Shown here piece after piece: positions 8,793 to 16,382 of a DNA stretch of 64,000 bases. Position numbers and translations under genes: made by a program. The stretch's first letter is position 1, and the number at the start of each line of letters is the position of its first letter. Under the pieces are notes generated by a model. The model was not told the DNA's origin and made no database searches. It saw only the letters and a list, made by a program, of their open reading frames with translations. This DNA is from Alphaproteobacteria bacterium. GTDB lineage: Bacteria; Pseudomonadota; Alphaproteobacteria; RF32; CAG-239. The stretch spans positions 216,441-280,440 of the forward strand of contig SUUY01000002.1 in assembly GCA_015062285.1 (NCBI GenBank), in the 5' to 3' direction.

Positions 8793-8847
8793 TTGATTCT
8801 TTGCTAACATATCTATTATACTTTGTAAAGTAAGCACTTGAAAGTGC
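8793..8847 (+). promoter_or_regulatory. Promoter with palindromic operator candidate for the HxlR gene
   Basis: TTGATT (8793-8798), a 17-bp spacer and TTATAC (8816-8821) form a sigma-70-like promoter. Just downstream of the likely start site lies the palindrome GCACTTGAAAGTGC (8834-8847). HxlR-type regulators bind palindromes and often repress their own gene. The operator role is inferred. Confidence 0.45.
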
Positions 8848-8902
8848 GGTAGTTTCTTAAAAGATACTATTGATTAAAATAAATACGCGGAAGACTCTAT
8901 TA

Positions 8903-9244
8903 ATGATTGATGATATGCAAAAATATTTAACCGAGCTAACCTCTAAAATTATAGGAGATCGGTGGAAACTGCTAATTATTCAGAATCTTATGGACGGCAC
9001 AAAACGTTTTGGAGAACTAAAAAAATCATTGGGAGATATTACCCAAAAAGTTTTGACCTCAAATTTAAGAACTTTAGAAGAAAAAGGGCTTTTAATCAGA
9101 GAAGTTTATGCTCAAATTCCGCCCAGAGTTGAATATACTCTTACTGCTGTCGGTTATAGTTTGAAACCGGTAATAGAATCGATGATGGCTTGGGGAGTGG
9201 AATATCGAGAGCATATGTTGCTTGGAATCGAAAATTTATCATAA
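8903..9244 (+). CDS. HxlR-family winged-helix transcriptional regulator
   Basis: This 113-residue DNA-binding protein starts at the ATG at 8903, with GGAAGA 8 bp upstream; an ATT-initiated extension to 8870 is not credible. The HxlR fold is obvious: IIGDRWKLLIIQNLMDGTKRFGELKKS, then LTSNLRTLEEKGLLIREVYAQIPPRVEYTLTAVG, which is helix-turn-helix followed by the beta wing, and a final LKPVIESMMAWG helix used for dimerisation. The usual CP motif at the N-terminus, the redox-active cysteine of many HxlR proteins, is absent; there is no cysteine in the protein. A ligand- or partner-sensing role is therefore more likely than thiol sensing. Confidence 0.88.
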   Translation: MIDDMQKYLTELTSKIIGDRWKLLIIQNLMDGTKRFGELKKSLGDITQKVLTSNLRTLEEKGLLIREVYAQIPPRVEYTLTAVGYSLKPVIESMMAWGVEYREHMLLGIENLS

Positions 9245-9247
9245 ATT

Positions 9248-9280
9248 AAAACCGCGGGATTTTGATCCTGCGGTTTTTTT
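9248..9280. terminator. Bidirectional terminator between HxlR and macro-like genes
   Basis: ACCGCGGGAT (9251-9260) pairs with ATCCTGCGGT (9265-9274) through one G-U pair, flanked by AAA upstream and a T7 run downstream. It lies between convergent genes (stops at 9244 and 9284) and can serve both. Confidence 0.8.
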
Positions 9281-9283
9281 CTG

Positions 9284-9814
9284 TTACTTGAAGAAATCCT
9301 CAAGTGCTTTGTAACGCTCATCATGCTTGGTAATGATTGTTATTTTTTCGATGCTATGTGACGCTCGAAACTCTTTTATGGTCTCAACCAAAACTTTGCA
9401 AAAATCACCCACCTCCAAACCATCTCTGGCACAAAGCGGTGTTAATGCTACTGTGTGAATGTTGTGATTTTCAGACTGCATCAATAAGTCTATGATACCG
9501 GAGTGAATAGCTTTTTTCATCTCCTCTATATTTTCATTTGATGCTCGACACACAACATTGGCCAAAAGCCTTGACTTGCCCCCAAGAGAATCTGTTATAA
9601 ATGTTTCCCCCATGCGAAGCGGCTCTTGATTCTTAATTCGAGACAGACGAAAATCCACAAATTTTCTAACTCCTCTGGCTCCGGCATACTCAGCATCATG
9701 GCGTTCGCAATCGGGGCTCACATGATCCGGATAATATGGTAAAACATATATATCCGCAGCTAAATCGCTAATCTTTCCTCTAGCGATTTCAATGTTGATC
9801 TGACCAGTTTTCAT
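9284..9814 (-). CDS. Macro-domain-like protein (tentative)
   Basis: This small cytoplasmic protein has 176 residues from the ATG at 9814. A frame opening at 9874 would add 20 residues, but neither start has a convincing ribosome binding site, and the fold appears to begin at INIEIARGKISDLAADIYVLP. The order of strand IDIARG, strand DIYVLP, a helix around NIEEMKKAIHSGIIDLL, strand HTVALTPLCARDG and final strand KITIITKHDERY follows macro (ADP-ribose-binding) domains. The classical NAAN and GGGV loops are not recognisable; instead there is a charged DHVSPDCERHDAEYAGARG loop. It may be a diverged macro domain or another Rossmann-like fold. No neighbour suggests a role. Confidence 0.5.
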   Translation of the reverse strand: MKTGQINIEIARGKISDLAADIYVLPYYPDHVSPDCERHDAEYAGARGVRKFVDFRLSRIKNQEPLRMGETFITDSLGGKSRLLANVVCRASNENIEEMKKAIHSGIIDLLMQSENHNIHTVALTPLCARDGLEVGDFCKVLVETIKEFRASHSIEKITIITKHDERYKALEDFFK

Positions 9815-9921
9815 AACGCTAAAATTATAAGTTAATGTATCTATACTAATAAAAATATCTGCGTAAACTAGCATAATGAGTTATGCAGATCAAGTCTATT
9901 TTACACTAAATACCAAACTTT

Positions 9922-11973
9922 TTATTGATTGTTCCAAATTCGGCCGCCGATATATTCTTTTACTCTTTTTATTTTAGTTAGCGGTGACAAGTATACGGAT
10001 ATTCCACCGCTATTTTTAAGGTTAATTTTTTTATTATCTACATATATGTTTTTGCCCTTTATAATCTTTAAGCGATTTTTATATATGCATGTTTCTTTAT
10101 TGCACTTTAACTGTATAATGTCAGGATAAACATCCTCACCTTTATATATTTTTTTTATTTTTTCGTATTGTTTTTTGTTTGGTTGCTGAGAGGCAGTTTT
10201 TTCATACCAAATTTCCTTAATAAAGTTTTTGCCGCGACAGGGAAGAATTACCATTTTGCCATCCTCTGACTTAAGCGCTATAACTTTGAGATCTTCACTA
10301 ACGATGGCATCGGGATTTTGCGAAAAAGGTATACTTACCAGGCCTAAAAACATAAAAGCAACTCCCCACCAACGCCATTTTTGTTCCCAAATGCACAACC
10401 ATAAACCACCCAAAACTATTAAAATCAGCCCCCATAAAGGCATAGAAAGCACCTGAACAGATGCACCATCTATAGAACCAACCCATAATGCAATTTTATT
10501 AACCAGACTAATTCCCCATCCTACTAACCTTATTCCGATATCAAACCCAATACTTGAAAACGGAAGCATAAGCAAAGATAGCAATACTGCAGGCATTATA
10601 ATAAATCCGATAATCGGACCTGCTAACAAATTGGCTAAAGATGTGTAAACCGCAATTCGATTAAAATGATATATAGCGAATGGGATGGTAGCAAAACTTG
10701 CTAGAGCATCAGCAACAATAATACCAAACAAATAAATAATTATACATTTGCAAAATCGTTCAAATATATTGTCATTGTTGTGATTAAACCATAGTATTAT
10801 TTTGTTGGAAATTTTCTCATAAAAGGCAATCAATACAACAACAGCCGAGAAAGACATTTGGAAACTTGCACCAACCAGCGCTTCAGGGGTTATAAGTAAT
10901 ATAAAAAATGCCGCCCACGCAATAGTATTCATTGATATTGCTCGACGATTAAACAAAACCCCCATAACAACAATAAACGTCATAATAAATGCCCTTTGTG
11001 CCGGAACTTCAGCTCCGGATATAAGCAAATAGAAAACGCTTATAGTTACTGCAAAATATACCGCTATTTTTTTGCTATCATATTTCAGACAAAGTGGCGG
11101 AACCAAAGCCATAATCAATCTGACTAAAAAGAACATTAGCCCGGCAACCATACTCATATGTAGTCCGGAGATGGACAAGAAATGAGCTATACCAGAATCT
11201 CTGTATGACTTTATTATCTTTTTATCTATTGCATTTTTTTCACCGGTAATAATTGCCGTGGCAACCATTGCTTCTGACGACGGCAATATGTTGCTTATAC
11301 GTATAGATATGTCTTTTCTGAAATTTAACAACTTATTTTTAACAGTAGACAGTATGTTGTATTTATCTTGAATACAATCTATCTTGTATACTGGACTCTC
11401 AGCAAAACCGCTACCTGTTATGTTGTTGTAAAATAATTTACGAGAAAATTCATACCCACCTACAATCAAGGCTGCCGGACGAGATTTAAGGTTTGCAACC
11501 ATTTCGACACATTGTCCGATCTTAAATTCTTTTTTCTTATCTCGCAGTGAAACCCTGTATTTTCCTGATATTGCATTATCGTCAAAGTCTTTTACTTCAT
11601 CTATCAGTAATCGTGTTTTTCCTTTTGAATTTTGATCAACGTTAATTATTTTTGCTTTTATATATGTTTTTGCGGAAGGAATCTTTCCCAATTGACTGTC
11701 AATATAAATCGACTTTATTTGTATCCAAGCAAATCCGGCAACGACAATAGAAAAAACTCCTAAAATTCTTAGAATTTTTATGTTATATCTAAATATAACA
11801 GCAAGAAACAAAATTATTTCTATAACACCGAGTGTAATCCATTTTGACGGCTCATACGGCAAATAAAAATATAAACTAATGCCAGACCCAAACAAAACCG
11901 GCAGCCATAAAATTGCACGTTTTTTGTCTTGTATAAAATTGTTCTTGATATATTTGCATATTTTTTCTAACAT
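9922..11973 (-). CDS. comEC: ComEC/Rec2-family competence membrane protein
   Basis: ComEC forms the inner-membrane channel for single-stranded DNA during natural transformation. The 683-residue product starts from the ATG at 11973; a TTG at 12009 is possible but has no ribosome binding site. The N-terminal part has two helices and a DUF4131-type soluble OB-like domain (~85-215). The Competence domain follows with its hallmark GIAHFLSISGLHMSMVAG motif (around residues 265-283) and about ten helices to ~545. The C-terminal ~130 residues are short and lack the HxDHxD metallo-beta-lactamase motif found in many ComEC proteins. ComF and a prepilin peptidase elsewhere in the window would fit a DNA uptake system. 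Confidence 0.9.
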   Translation of the reverse strand: MLEKICKYIKNNFIQDKKRAILWLPVLFGSGISLYFYLPYEPSKWITLGVIEIILFLAVIFRYNIKILRILGVFSIVVAGFAWIQIKSIYIDSQLGKIPSAKTYIKAKIINVDQNSKGKTRLLIDEVKDFDDNAISGKYRVSLRDKKKEFKIGQCVEMVANLKSRPAALIVGGYEFSRKLFYNNITGSGFAESPVYKIDCIQDKYNILSTVKNKLLNFRKDISIRISNILPSSEAMVATAIITGEKNAIDKKIIKSYRDSGIAHFLSISGLHMSMVAGLMFFLVRLIMALVPPLCLKYDSKKIAVYFAVTISVFYLLISGAEVPAQRAFIMTFIVVMGVLFNRRAISMNTIAWAAFFILLITPEALVGASFQMSFSAVVVLIAFYEKISNKIILWFNHNNDNIFERFCKCIIIYLFGIIVADALASFATIPFAIYHFNRIAVYTSLANLLAGPIIGFIIMPAVLLSLLMLPFSSIGFDIGIRLVGWGISLVNKIALWVGSIDGASVQVLSMPLWGLILIVLGGLWLCIWEQKWRWWGVAFMFLGLVSIPFSQNPDAIVSEDLKVIALKSEDGKMVILPCRGKNFIKEIWYEKTASQQPNKKQYEKIKKIYKGEDVYPDIIQLKCNKETCIYKNRLKIIKGKNIYVDNKKINLKNSGGISVYLSPLTKIKRVKEYIGGRIWNNQ

Positions 11974-12057
11974 AGGCTCAACATTAAAATATTTATTTTT
12001 ATTTTGCAATAATTTAACTTTTTTGTTTTCAAATCTTACAAATTAAGGATAAACATC

Positions 12058-12327
12058 ATGAAGCAACTTTGCATAGCGTTTATTATTTCTCTTATAACTT
12101 ATTCCTTGGCTGATGCAAAAATAGTCTCTATTGCTGATTGGAAGCCAGGAATGGTTAGTCGTGCAAACAGTAACCCTCCTGAAGAAGAAGAAACAGTAAT
12201 AGATTGTGATAAACAGTGCCCTGACTATAGCGCATCTGTGGTAGTATGCCCGGTGTATGGAGAAACACAAACATCTTGTCAGGTTGCCGGATGCGAGCAC
12301 TACCATCGTTGCGTTAAAAACTACTAA
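12058..12327 (+). CDS. Small secreted cysteine-rich protein
   Basis: This 89-residue protein has a signal peptide (1-~20, MKQLCIAFIISLITYSLADA) and a mature part of about 69 residues with six cysteines (CDKQC, VVC, SC, GC and RC), enough for three disulfides. An acidic EEEE stretch links the N-terminal segment to the Cys-rich part. AAGGATAAACATC precedes the ATG, so it is very likely expressed. It is divergent from comEC and ends 4 bp inside the convergent lpxB. I do not recognise a family. It resembles in style, not in sequence, the larger Cys-rich secreted protein at 15326-16198. Confidence 0.75.
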   Translation: MKQLCIAFIISLITYSLADAKIVSIADWKPGMVSRANSNPPEEEETVIDCDKQCPDYSASVVVCPVYGETQTSCQVAGCEHYHRCVKNY

Positions 12328-13499
12328 TTCTTTCTGCGAGATAAAAATTCCAAAATAAAATCTGCCGCATTTTCACTTGGTGTTTGAGAGCCCTTGCTTA
12401 AAGTTGATTTCACCTTAGAAAATCCATTAATTTCTCGTTCATAGAGATCCTGCTTATTCATTAGCTCGTTTGTTTTTGAGGCAATGATTTTAGCATTGCA
12501 TTGTTCTTGCAACAATTCGGGCACAATCAAACGACCAAGCATAATATTAGTGAGGTTTACAAACTGTATTTTCATGACTTTAGAAACTATCCACGCCGTC
12601 AGAGGAGACACTTTATAAGCAACCACATGCGGAATATTGCATATTGCCAACTCTAAGGCAACTGTTCCTGAGGCTGCAATAGCCACTTCTGAGGCTTGAA
12701 ACGCTTGATATCTTTCTTGTTGCGTTTCGACAACTTTTATCGGAATTTTATTTTGAGCAACAATATTTTTCACCTGACTTGAAACTGTTTTTACTGTTGG
12801 AATTACAAAATATAAATTGTGATTTTGTTGATACAATGTCTCCGCTGCCTCCAAAAATACCGGAAGCAGTTTACTTACTTCTGTTTTTCGAGACCCCGGT
12901 AACAGGGTGATTACTTTTTGGTTTGAAGCAACACTAAACTTATTTCTAAAATCATCTCCTTTTGCAGTTAGAGCTTCACTCTCAATAACCGGATGCCCAA
13001 CAAAAACAGTTTCTAAATTATAAGGAGTAAAATATTTAGGTTCTTGCGGTAATAGGGTCATTAAAGCATCAATATATTTATACATGGTTCGAGCTCGTTT
13101 CTTTTTCCAAGCCCAAACTTGAGGCGCCACGTAATGTATTTGGGGGATACCGGTTTTTAATTTTCTGAGTTTTTTATGTACTCTGGCACAGAAACTCCAG
13201 CTATCTATAGTTATAACCACATCGGGCTTAACATTTATAATATCATCAATTGTATTTTTAATATGCTTTAAAACTTTAGGAATACTGGGGATAACCTCTA
13301 CCAAACCCATAATTGCCAAGTCAGAAATATCAAACAACGACTTTAGCCCCTCAGCTTCCATCGTATCACTACCTAAACCATAGAAATCTACATTATCATC
13401 TGTTTTTCGACGAATTGCACGCATTAAACGTGAGCCAAGCAAATCACCTGATGGCTCACCTGCAATTAAATATACTTTTAGCTTATTTGATTTTTTCAC
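12324..13499 (-). CDS. lpxB: Lipid-A-disaccharide synthase
   Basis: LpxB condenses UDP-2,3-diacylglucosamine with lipid X to give the beta-1,6-linked lipid A disaccharide at the inner face of the inner membrane. The 391-residue protein is GT19 family and of standard length. It shows the N-terminal GEPSGDLLG motif (~15-23), the glycosyltransferase core IHYVAPQVWAWKKKRA, the VFVGHPVIES segment, the LLPGSRKTEV nucleotide-binding motif and ASGTVALELAICNIPHVVAYK near the donor site. It overlaps lpxI by 17 bp, so lpxA-lpxI-lpxB is one transcription unit. Confidence 0.96.
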   Translation of the reverse strand: MKKSNKLKVYLIAGEPSGDLLGSRLMRAIRRKTDDNVDFYGLGSDTMEAEGLKSLFDISDLAIMGLVEVIPSIPKVLKHIKNTIDDIINVKPDVVITIDSWSFCARVHKKLRKLKTGIPQIHYVAPQVWAWKKKRARTMYKYIDALMTLLPQEPKYFTPYNLETVFVGHPVIESEALTAKGDDFRNKFSVASNQKVITLLPGSRKTEVSKLLPVFLEAAETLYQQNHNLYFVIPTVKTVSSQVKNIVAQNKIPIKVVETQQERYQAFQASEVAIAASGTVALELAICNIPHVVAYKVSPLTAWIVSKVMKIQFVNLTNIMLGRLIVPELLQEQCNAKIIASKTNELMNKQDLYEREINGFSKVKSTLSKGSQTPSENAADFILEFLSRRKN

Positions 13500-14325
13500 C
13501 GGGGGTTACTCCCATTATAAACATTTTGTATTTATCTGCCAATTTTATAACCTCGTCCTCATCGACAATCAATCCGTTACCTGCATGAACAACGACACCT
13601 TTGAGCCCCGAATTATGCGCTTGTTCTATAGTGCGTGTTCCGATTGTGGGAAGATCTATGCGCATATCTTGTTGTGGTTTGCGTAATTTTACCAACACTC
13701 CGCCTTCTCCCTTGCGACGGTATTCCCCACAACGCCGAATCAATTCATCGGTGCCTTCAATACCCTCAACTCCAAGGACTAATCCTTGTTGCACGATAAC
13801 AGCCTGCCCAACATCAAGGTGACCAAGTTCCAAAGCGACCTCTATACCTCGGTATATATCAGCAATATTTTGTTGATTTGGCTTAAATTTCCCCATAATG
13901 CCGGGTTTAACCAAAATTTCTTCCATAACTTCGTGTACACCTTTGACTTTCATACCTTCGGCTTCAATTTCAGCAACCACAGCTCGCAATATACCATCAT
14001 CACCAAGAGATTTTGTACCAATCTTAGCAAAAAATGCAGCTGTTCGCAAATCAGGAACAAGGTCAAAAAAACTGGGACGGCGAATTGTACCAATCATAAT
14101 AACATCTTGCACCTTCTCTTCTGCAAAACGCTTAAAACCTGTTCCGGCTTGCCCAATTCTAATCCATTGATGCGGAATATTTTGATCAAAAATTGATTTA
14201 TCTGCGTTGCCCTCAATTGCCAAAACAAAAAAATCTCTCTTTTGCTCTTGGCAGCGACGAATCAGCATTGCCGGAATGCTTCCGCCTCCGGCAATAATCC
14301 CCAACTTGCGATGAGTTGTTGTCAT
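13483..14325 (-). CDS. lpxI: UDP-2,3-diacylglucosamine pyrophosphatase LpxI
   Basis: LpxI hydrolyses UDP-2,3-diacylglucosamine to lipid X plus UMP, the step before LpxB; it is the alphaproteobacterial replacement for LpxH. The 280-residue protein (DUF1009) shows the Rossmann-like N-terminus LGIIAGGGSIPAMLIRRC (~8-25) and the C-terminal catalytic domain with DELIRRCGEYR, KLRKPQQDMRIDLPTIGTRTIE and HAGNGLIVDEDEVI. The placement between lpxA and lpxB is the classical Caulobacter-like order. It overlaps lpxB by 17 bp. Confidence 0.96.
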   Translation of the reverse strand: MTTTHRKLGIIAGGGSIPAMLIRRCQEQKRDFFVLAIEGNADKSIFDQNIPHQWIRIGQAGTGFKRFAEEKVQDVIMIGTIRRPSFFDLVPDLRTAAFFAKIGTKSLGDDGILRAVVAEIEAEGMKVKGVHEVMEEILVKPGIMGKFKPNQQNIADIYRGIEVALELGHLDVGQAVIVQQGLVLGVEGIEGTDELIRRCGEYRRKGEGGVLVKLRKPQQDMRIDLPTIGTRTIEQAHNSGLKGVVVHAGNGLIVDEDEVIKLADKYKMFIMGVTPGEKIK

Positions 14326-14345
14326 TATTAATCCCTGAAATCAGT

Positions 14346-15173
14346 TTATTCTGCAGTCATAATTTTACGACGACCTTCAAGGCCTTCATCAATAAAACGA
14401 ATCTGCTCCATTACCATGGTATTATCTTTAAATTTTTCTTTGGCAATTGCAAGTCTTTCTTCAAAGGTTGCTTCCTTTCCTTTGAAAATATACATAAATG
14501 CTTTGGTAATTGACTTAACTGTATGCTCATCAAATCCGCTACGTTTTAATCCTATGACATTCAAACCACGGAGTTTTCCTCTATCTCCGGTAACAATAGC
14601 AAATGGGATAACATCTCTATCTACACCGGTCATACCACCGATCATGGTCTTGCGACCAATTCTGCAAAACTGATGAACAGCAGAATTGCCACCCAAAATA
14701 ACACCGTCACCCAAGCGAACATGACCGGCAATAACCGCGTTGTTGGTCATGATAACGTTATTACCTACAACGCAATCATGGGCTACATGAGAGTTAACCA
14801 TAAACATTCCGTCATCGCCTACACGAGTGATCATTTTTTCCGGCTCTTCGCCTGGGATTGGATTTTGTCCCTTAGGTGTACCACAATGCATGGTTACGTT
14901 TTCTCTAATCACATTACGTTTGCCTATTACAAGCTTAGCTCCTTCTAAAAATTCGTTACCATGATCTTGCGGTCCGGTACCAAGAACGGCTCCAGGGAAT
15001 ACAACTGTGCCTTCTCCTATAGTGGTATCACCCCATACGGTAACATGCCCGAGCAAACGAACATTTTCTCCTATTTTTGCCTGTGAAGAAACCCAACAAA
15101 ATGGTCCGATTTCTGCGCTATCTGCGATTTGAGCTCCGTTTTCAACAATTGCGGAAGGGTGAATTTTTGCCAT
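14346..15173 (-). CDS. lpxA: UDP-N-acetylglucosamine acyltransferase
   Basis: LpxA performs the first step of lipid A synthesis, transferring an R-3-hydroxyacyl chain from acyl carrier protein to UDP-GlcNAc. The 275-residue product starts at the ATG at 15173: AAGGA is 8 bp upstream, whereas the ATG at 15177-15179 is too close to it. Left-handed beta-helix hexapeptide repeats cover residues 1-~190, followed by the helical C-terminal domain. The catalytic histidine is H132 in NSHVAHDC, equivalent to Escherichia coli H125. lpxD and fabZ, which often precede lpxA, are not adjacent here. Confidence 0.95.
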   Translation of the reverse strand: MAKIHPSAIVENGAQIADSAEIGPFCWVSSQAKIGENVRLLGHVTVWGDTTIGEGTVVFPGAVLGTGPQDHGNEFLEGAKLVIGKRNVIRENVTMHCGTPKGQNPIPGEEPEKMITRVGDDGMFMVNSHVAHDCVVGNNVIMTNNAVIAGHVRLGDGVILGGNSAVHQFCRIGRKTMIGGMTGVDRDVIPFAIVTGDRGKLRGLNVIGLKRSGFDEHTVKSITKAFMYIFKGKEATFEERLAIAKEKFKDNTMVMEQIRFIDEGLEGRRKIMTAE

Positions 15174-15270
15174 AGTCATATTCCTTATAAAATTAGTTCA
15201 TGTTAGTAATCTAGAAAAAAAAGATATCCAAGTAAAAACACTTAATGTTTCAGTTTAGAAACATTTTATC

Positions 15271-15313
15271 AAAATAAAACTGCCAAATCTTAAGATTTGG
15301 CAGTTTTATTTTT
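15271..15313 (-). terminator. Terminator built on a 42-bp perfect palindrome
   Basis: The 21-bp arm AAAATAAAACTGCCAAATCTT (15271-15291) is followed directly by its exact reverse complement (15292-15312). The GC-richer core (ACTGCCAAATC / GATTTGGCAGT) with outer A/T runs makes an intrinsic terminator in both directions. It lies 13 bp after the stop of the Cys-rich gene, with no convergent gene on the left side. Confidence 0.85.
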
Positions 15314-15325
15314 ATGTCTAATGCA

Positions 15326-16198
15326 TTATGGAAGAGACCAAGTACATATTTCAATGGCTCCGTTATTATTACAGAAGAAGCTATCCATATCAAAATATCC
15401 TATTTCGCACATTGAAAACTTATAATACTTGGTGCTATTACCACATCCCGGAGAGCATTCGGTACAGGTTGCGTTAGAAGGACATGACAATAAGTTGAAT
15501 CCTTCTTCAGCACAATTTCTGGAAGAGCATATAGCTCCATACTGACATTTTGATGGGCAATCATCCCATTCTCCATCGGGTTGACAACCATATTCCGTGC
15601 TATTATCTGTTCGGTTGTGACAATTATCCTCGTATGGTTCTTCACATTTTGAGCTACAATCATCATAATATCCATCCGGTTTACAGCCATAACCGTTACC
15701 TTCATTATGTACACGATTGTGACAATTATCTTCGTATGGTACTTCGCATTTTGATGCGCATTGATCATATGTTTTTTCACAGCCCCAATCAGGGTTAATT
15801 ATATTATGTGTAACCTCATCACAATAATTTCTGCATTCTGTATAATATTCTTTATCTCCACTACATTTGCTGCCTACTAAGTAATTTTCACCACTACAGT
15901 TATCTTTTGAGTATTTATACTTACTGGTATCACAAATGCAATCACCATAGCATTTTCCGACCCATGGAAACGTACCTTTTAGCACACATGACTTGTCTTC
16001 AATTTCAAACTCTGTCAACCAACCGTTCGGACAACCACTTTCCCGATTATCAGAGGATAATCCTCCATCACTACTCACGTTTGAGCGGTCCATATTTTTT
16101 TCCAAATAATCAGGAAGCCAATATACTCCTGCGCAAACATTGCCTGCGGCTATGAGCATAGCCGTAACAACAGTCATATAAAGAAAATTCCTTTGCAT
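15326..16198 (-). CDS. Secreted cysteine-rich protein with ~32-residue repeats
   Basis: This 290-residue exported protein has a signal peptide (1-~24) and about 29 cysteines in the mature chain. Residues ~138-235 contain two full and one partial copies of a Cys-rich unit: GC-x-PDG-x2-DDC-x-SKC, then PYEDNCHNR. The first copy is degenerate (GCEKTYDQCASKC) and the third ends in a different Cys-rich segment. The flanks contain further short Cys pairs (YGDCIC, TCTEC). The Asp/Asn/Glu-rich spacing between cysteines recalls calcium-binding or EGF-like extracellular repeats, but I do not recognise the family. AGGGGGCG precedes the ATG, and the gene has its own strong terminator. A surface or periplasmic disulfide-rich structural or binding role is the likely reading. 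Confidence 0.8.
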   Translation of the reverse strand: MQRNFLYMTVVTAMLIAAGNVCAGVYWLPDYLEKNMDRSNVSSDGGLSSDNRESGCPNGWLTEFEIEDKSCVLKGTFPWVGKCYGDCICDTSKYKYSKDNCSGENYLVGSKCSGDKEYYTECRNYCDEVTHNIINPDWGCEKTYDQCASKCEVPYEDNCHNRVHNEGNGYGCKPDGYYDDCSSKCEEPYEDNCHNRTDNSTEYGCQPDGEWDDCPSKCQYGAICSSRNCAEEGFNLLSCPSNATCTECSPGCGNSTKYYKFSMCEIGYFDMDSFFCNNNGAIEICTWSLP

Positions 16199-16382
16199 AG
16201 TCGCCCCCTATGTATATATTATAATGGTAACAAAATTAGTAAATTGAGTCAATCAGGAACAGAATTATAAATAATATTTAATCAAATTGTAACACTGCAT
16301 AATTTTATGTTGAATTTATTAAGAAAAAGTGTATGCTAACACCTTGCTGAATAATAAGAAAACCATGAAAAGGAATTAAAAC

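Noticed and set aside
15550..15780. CRISPR-like array from the repeats in this stretch
   Set aside because: The repeats are in frame, encode the Cys-rich peptide units, have no palindromic character and no unique spacers.
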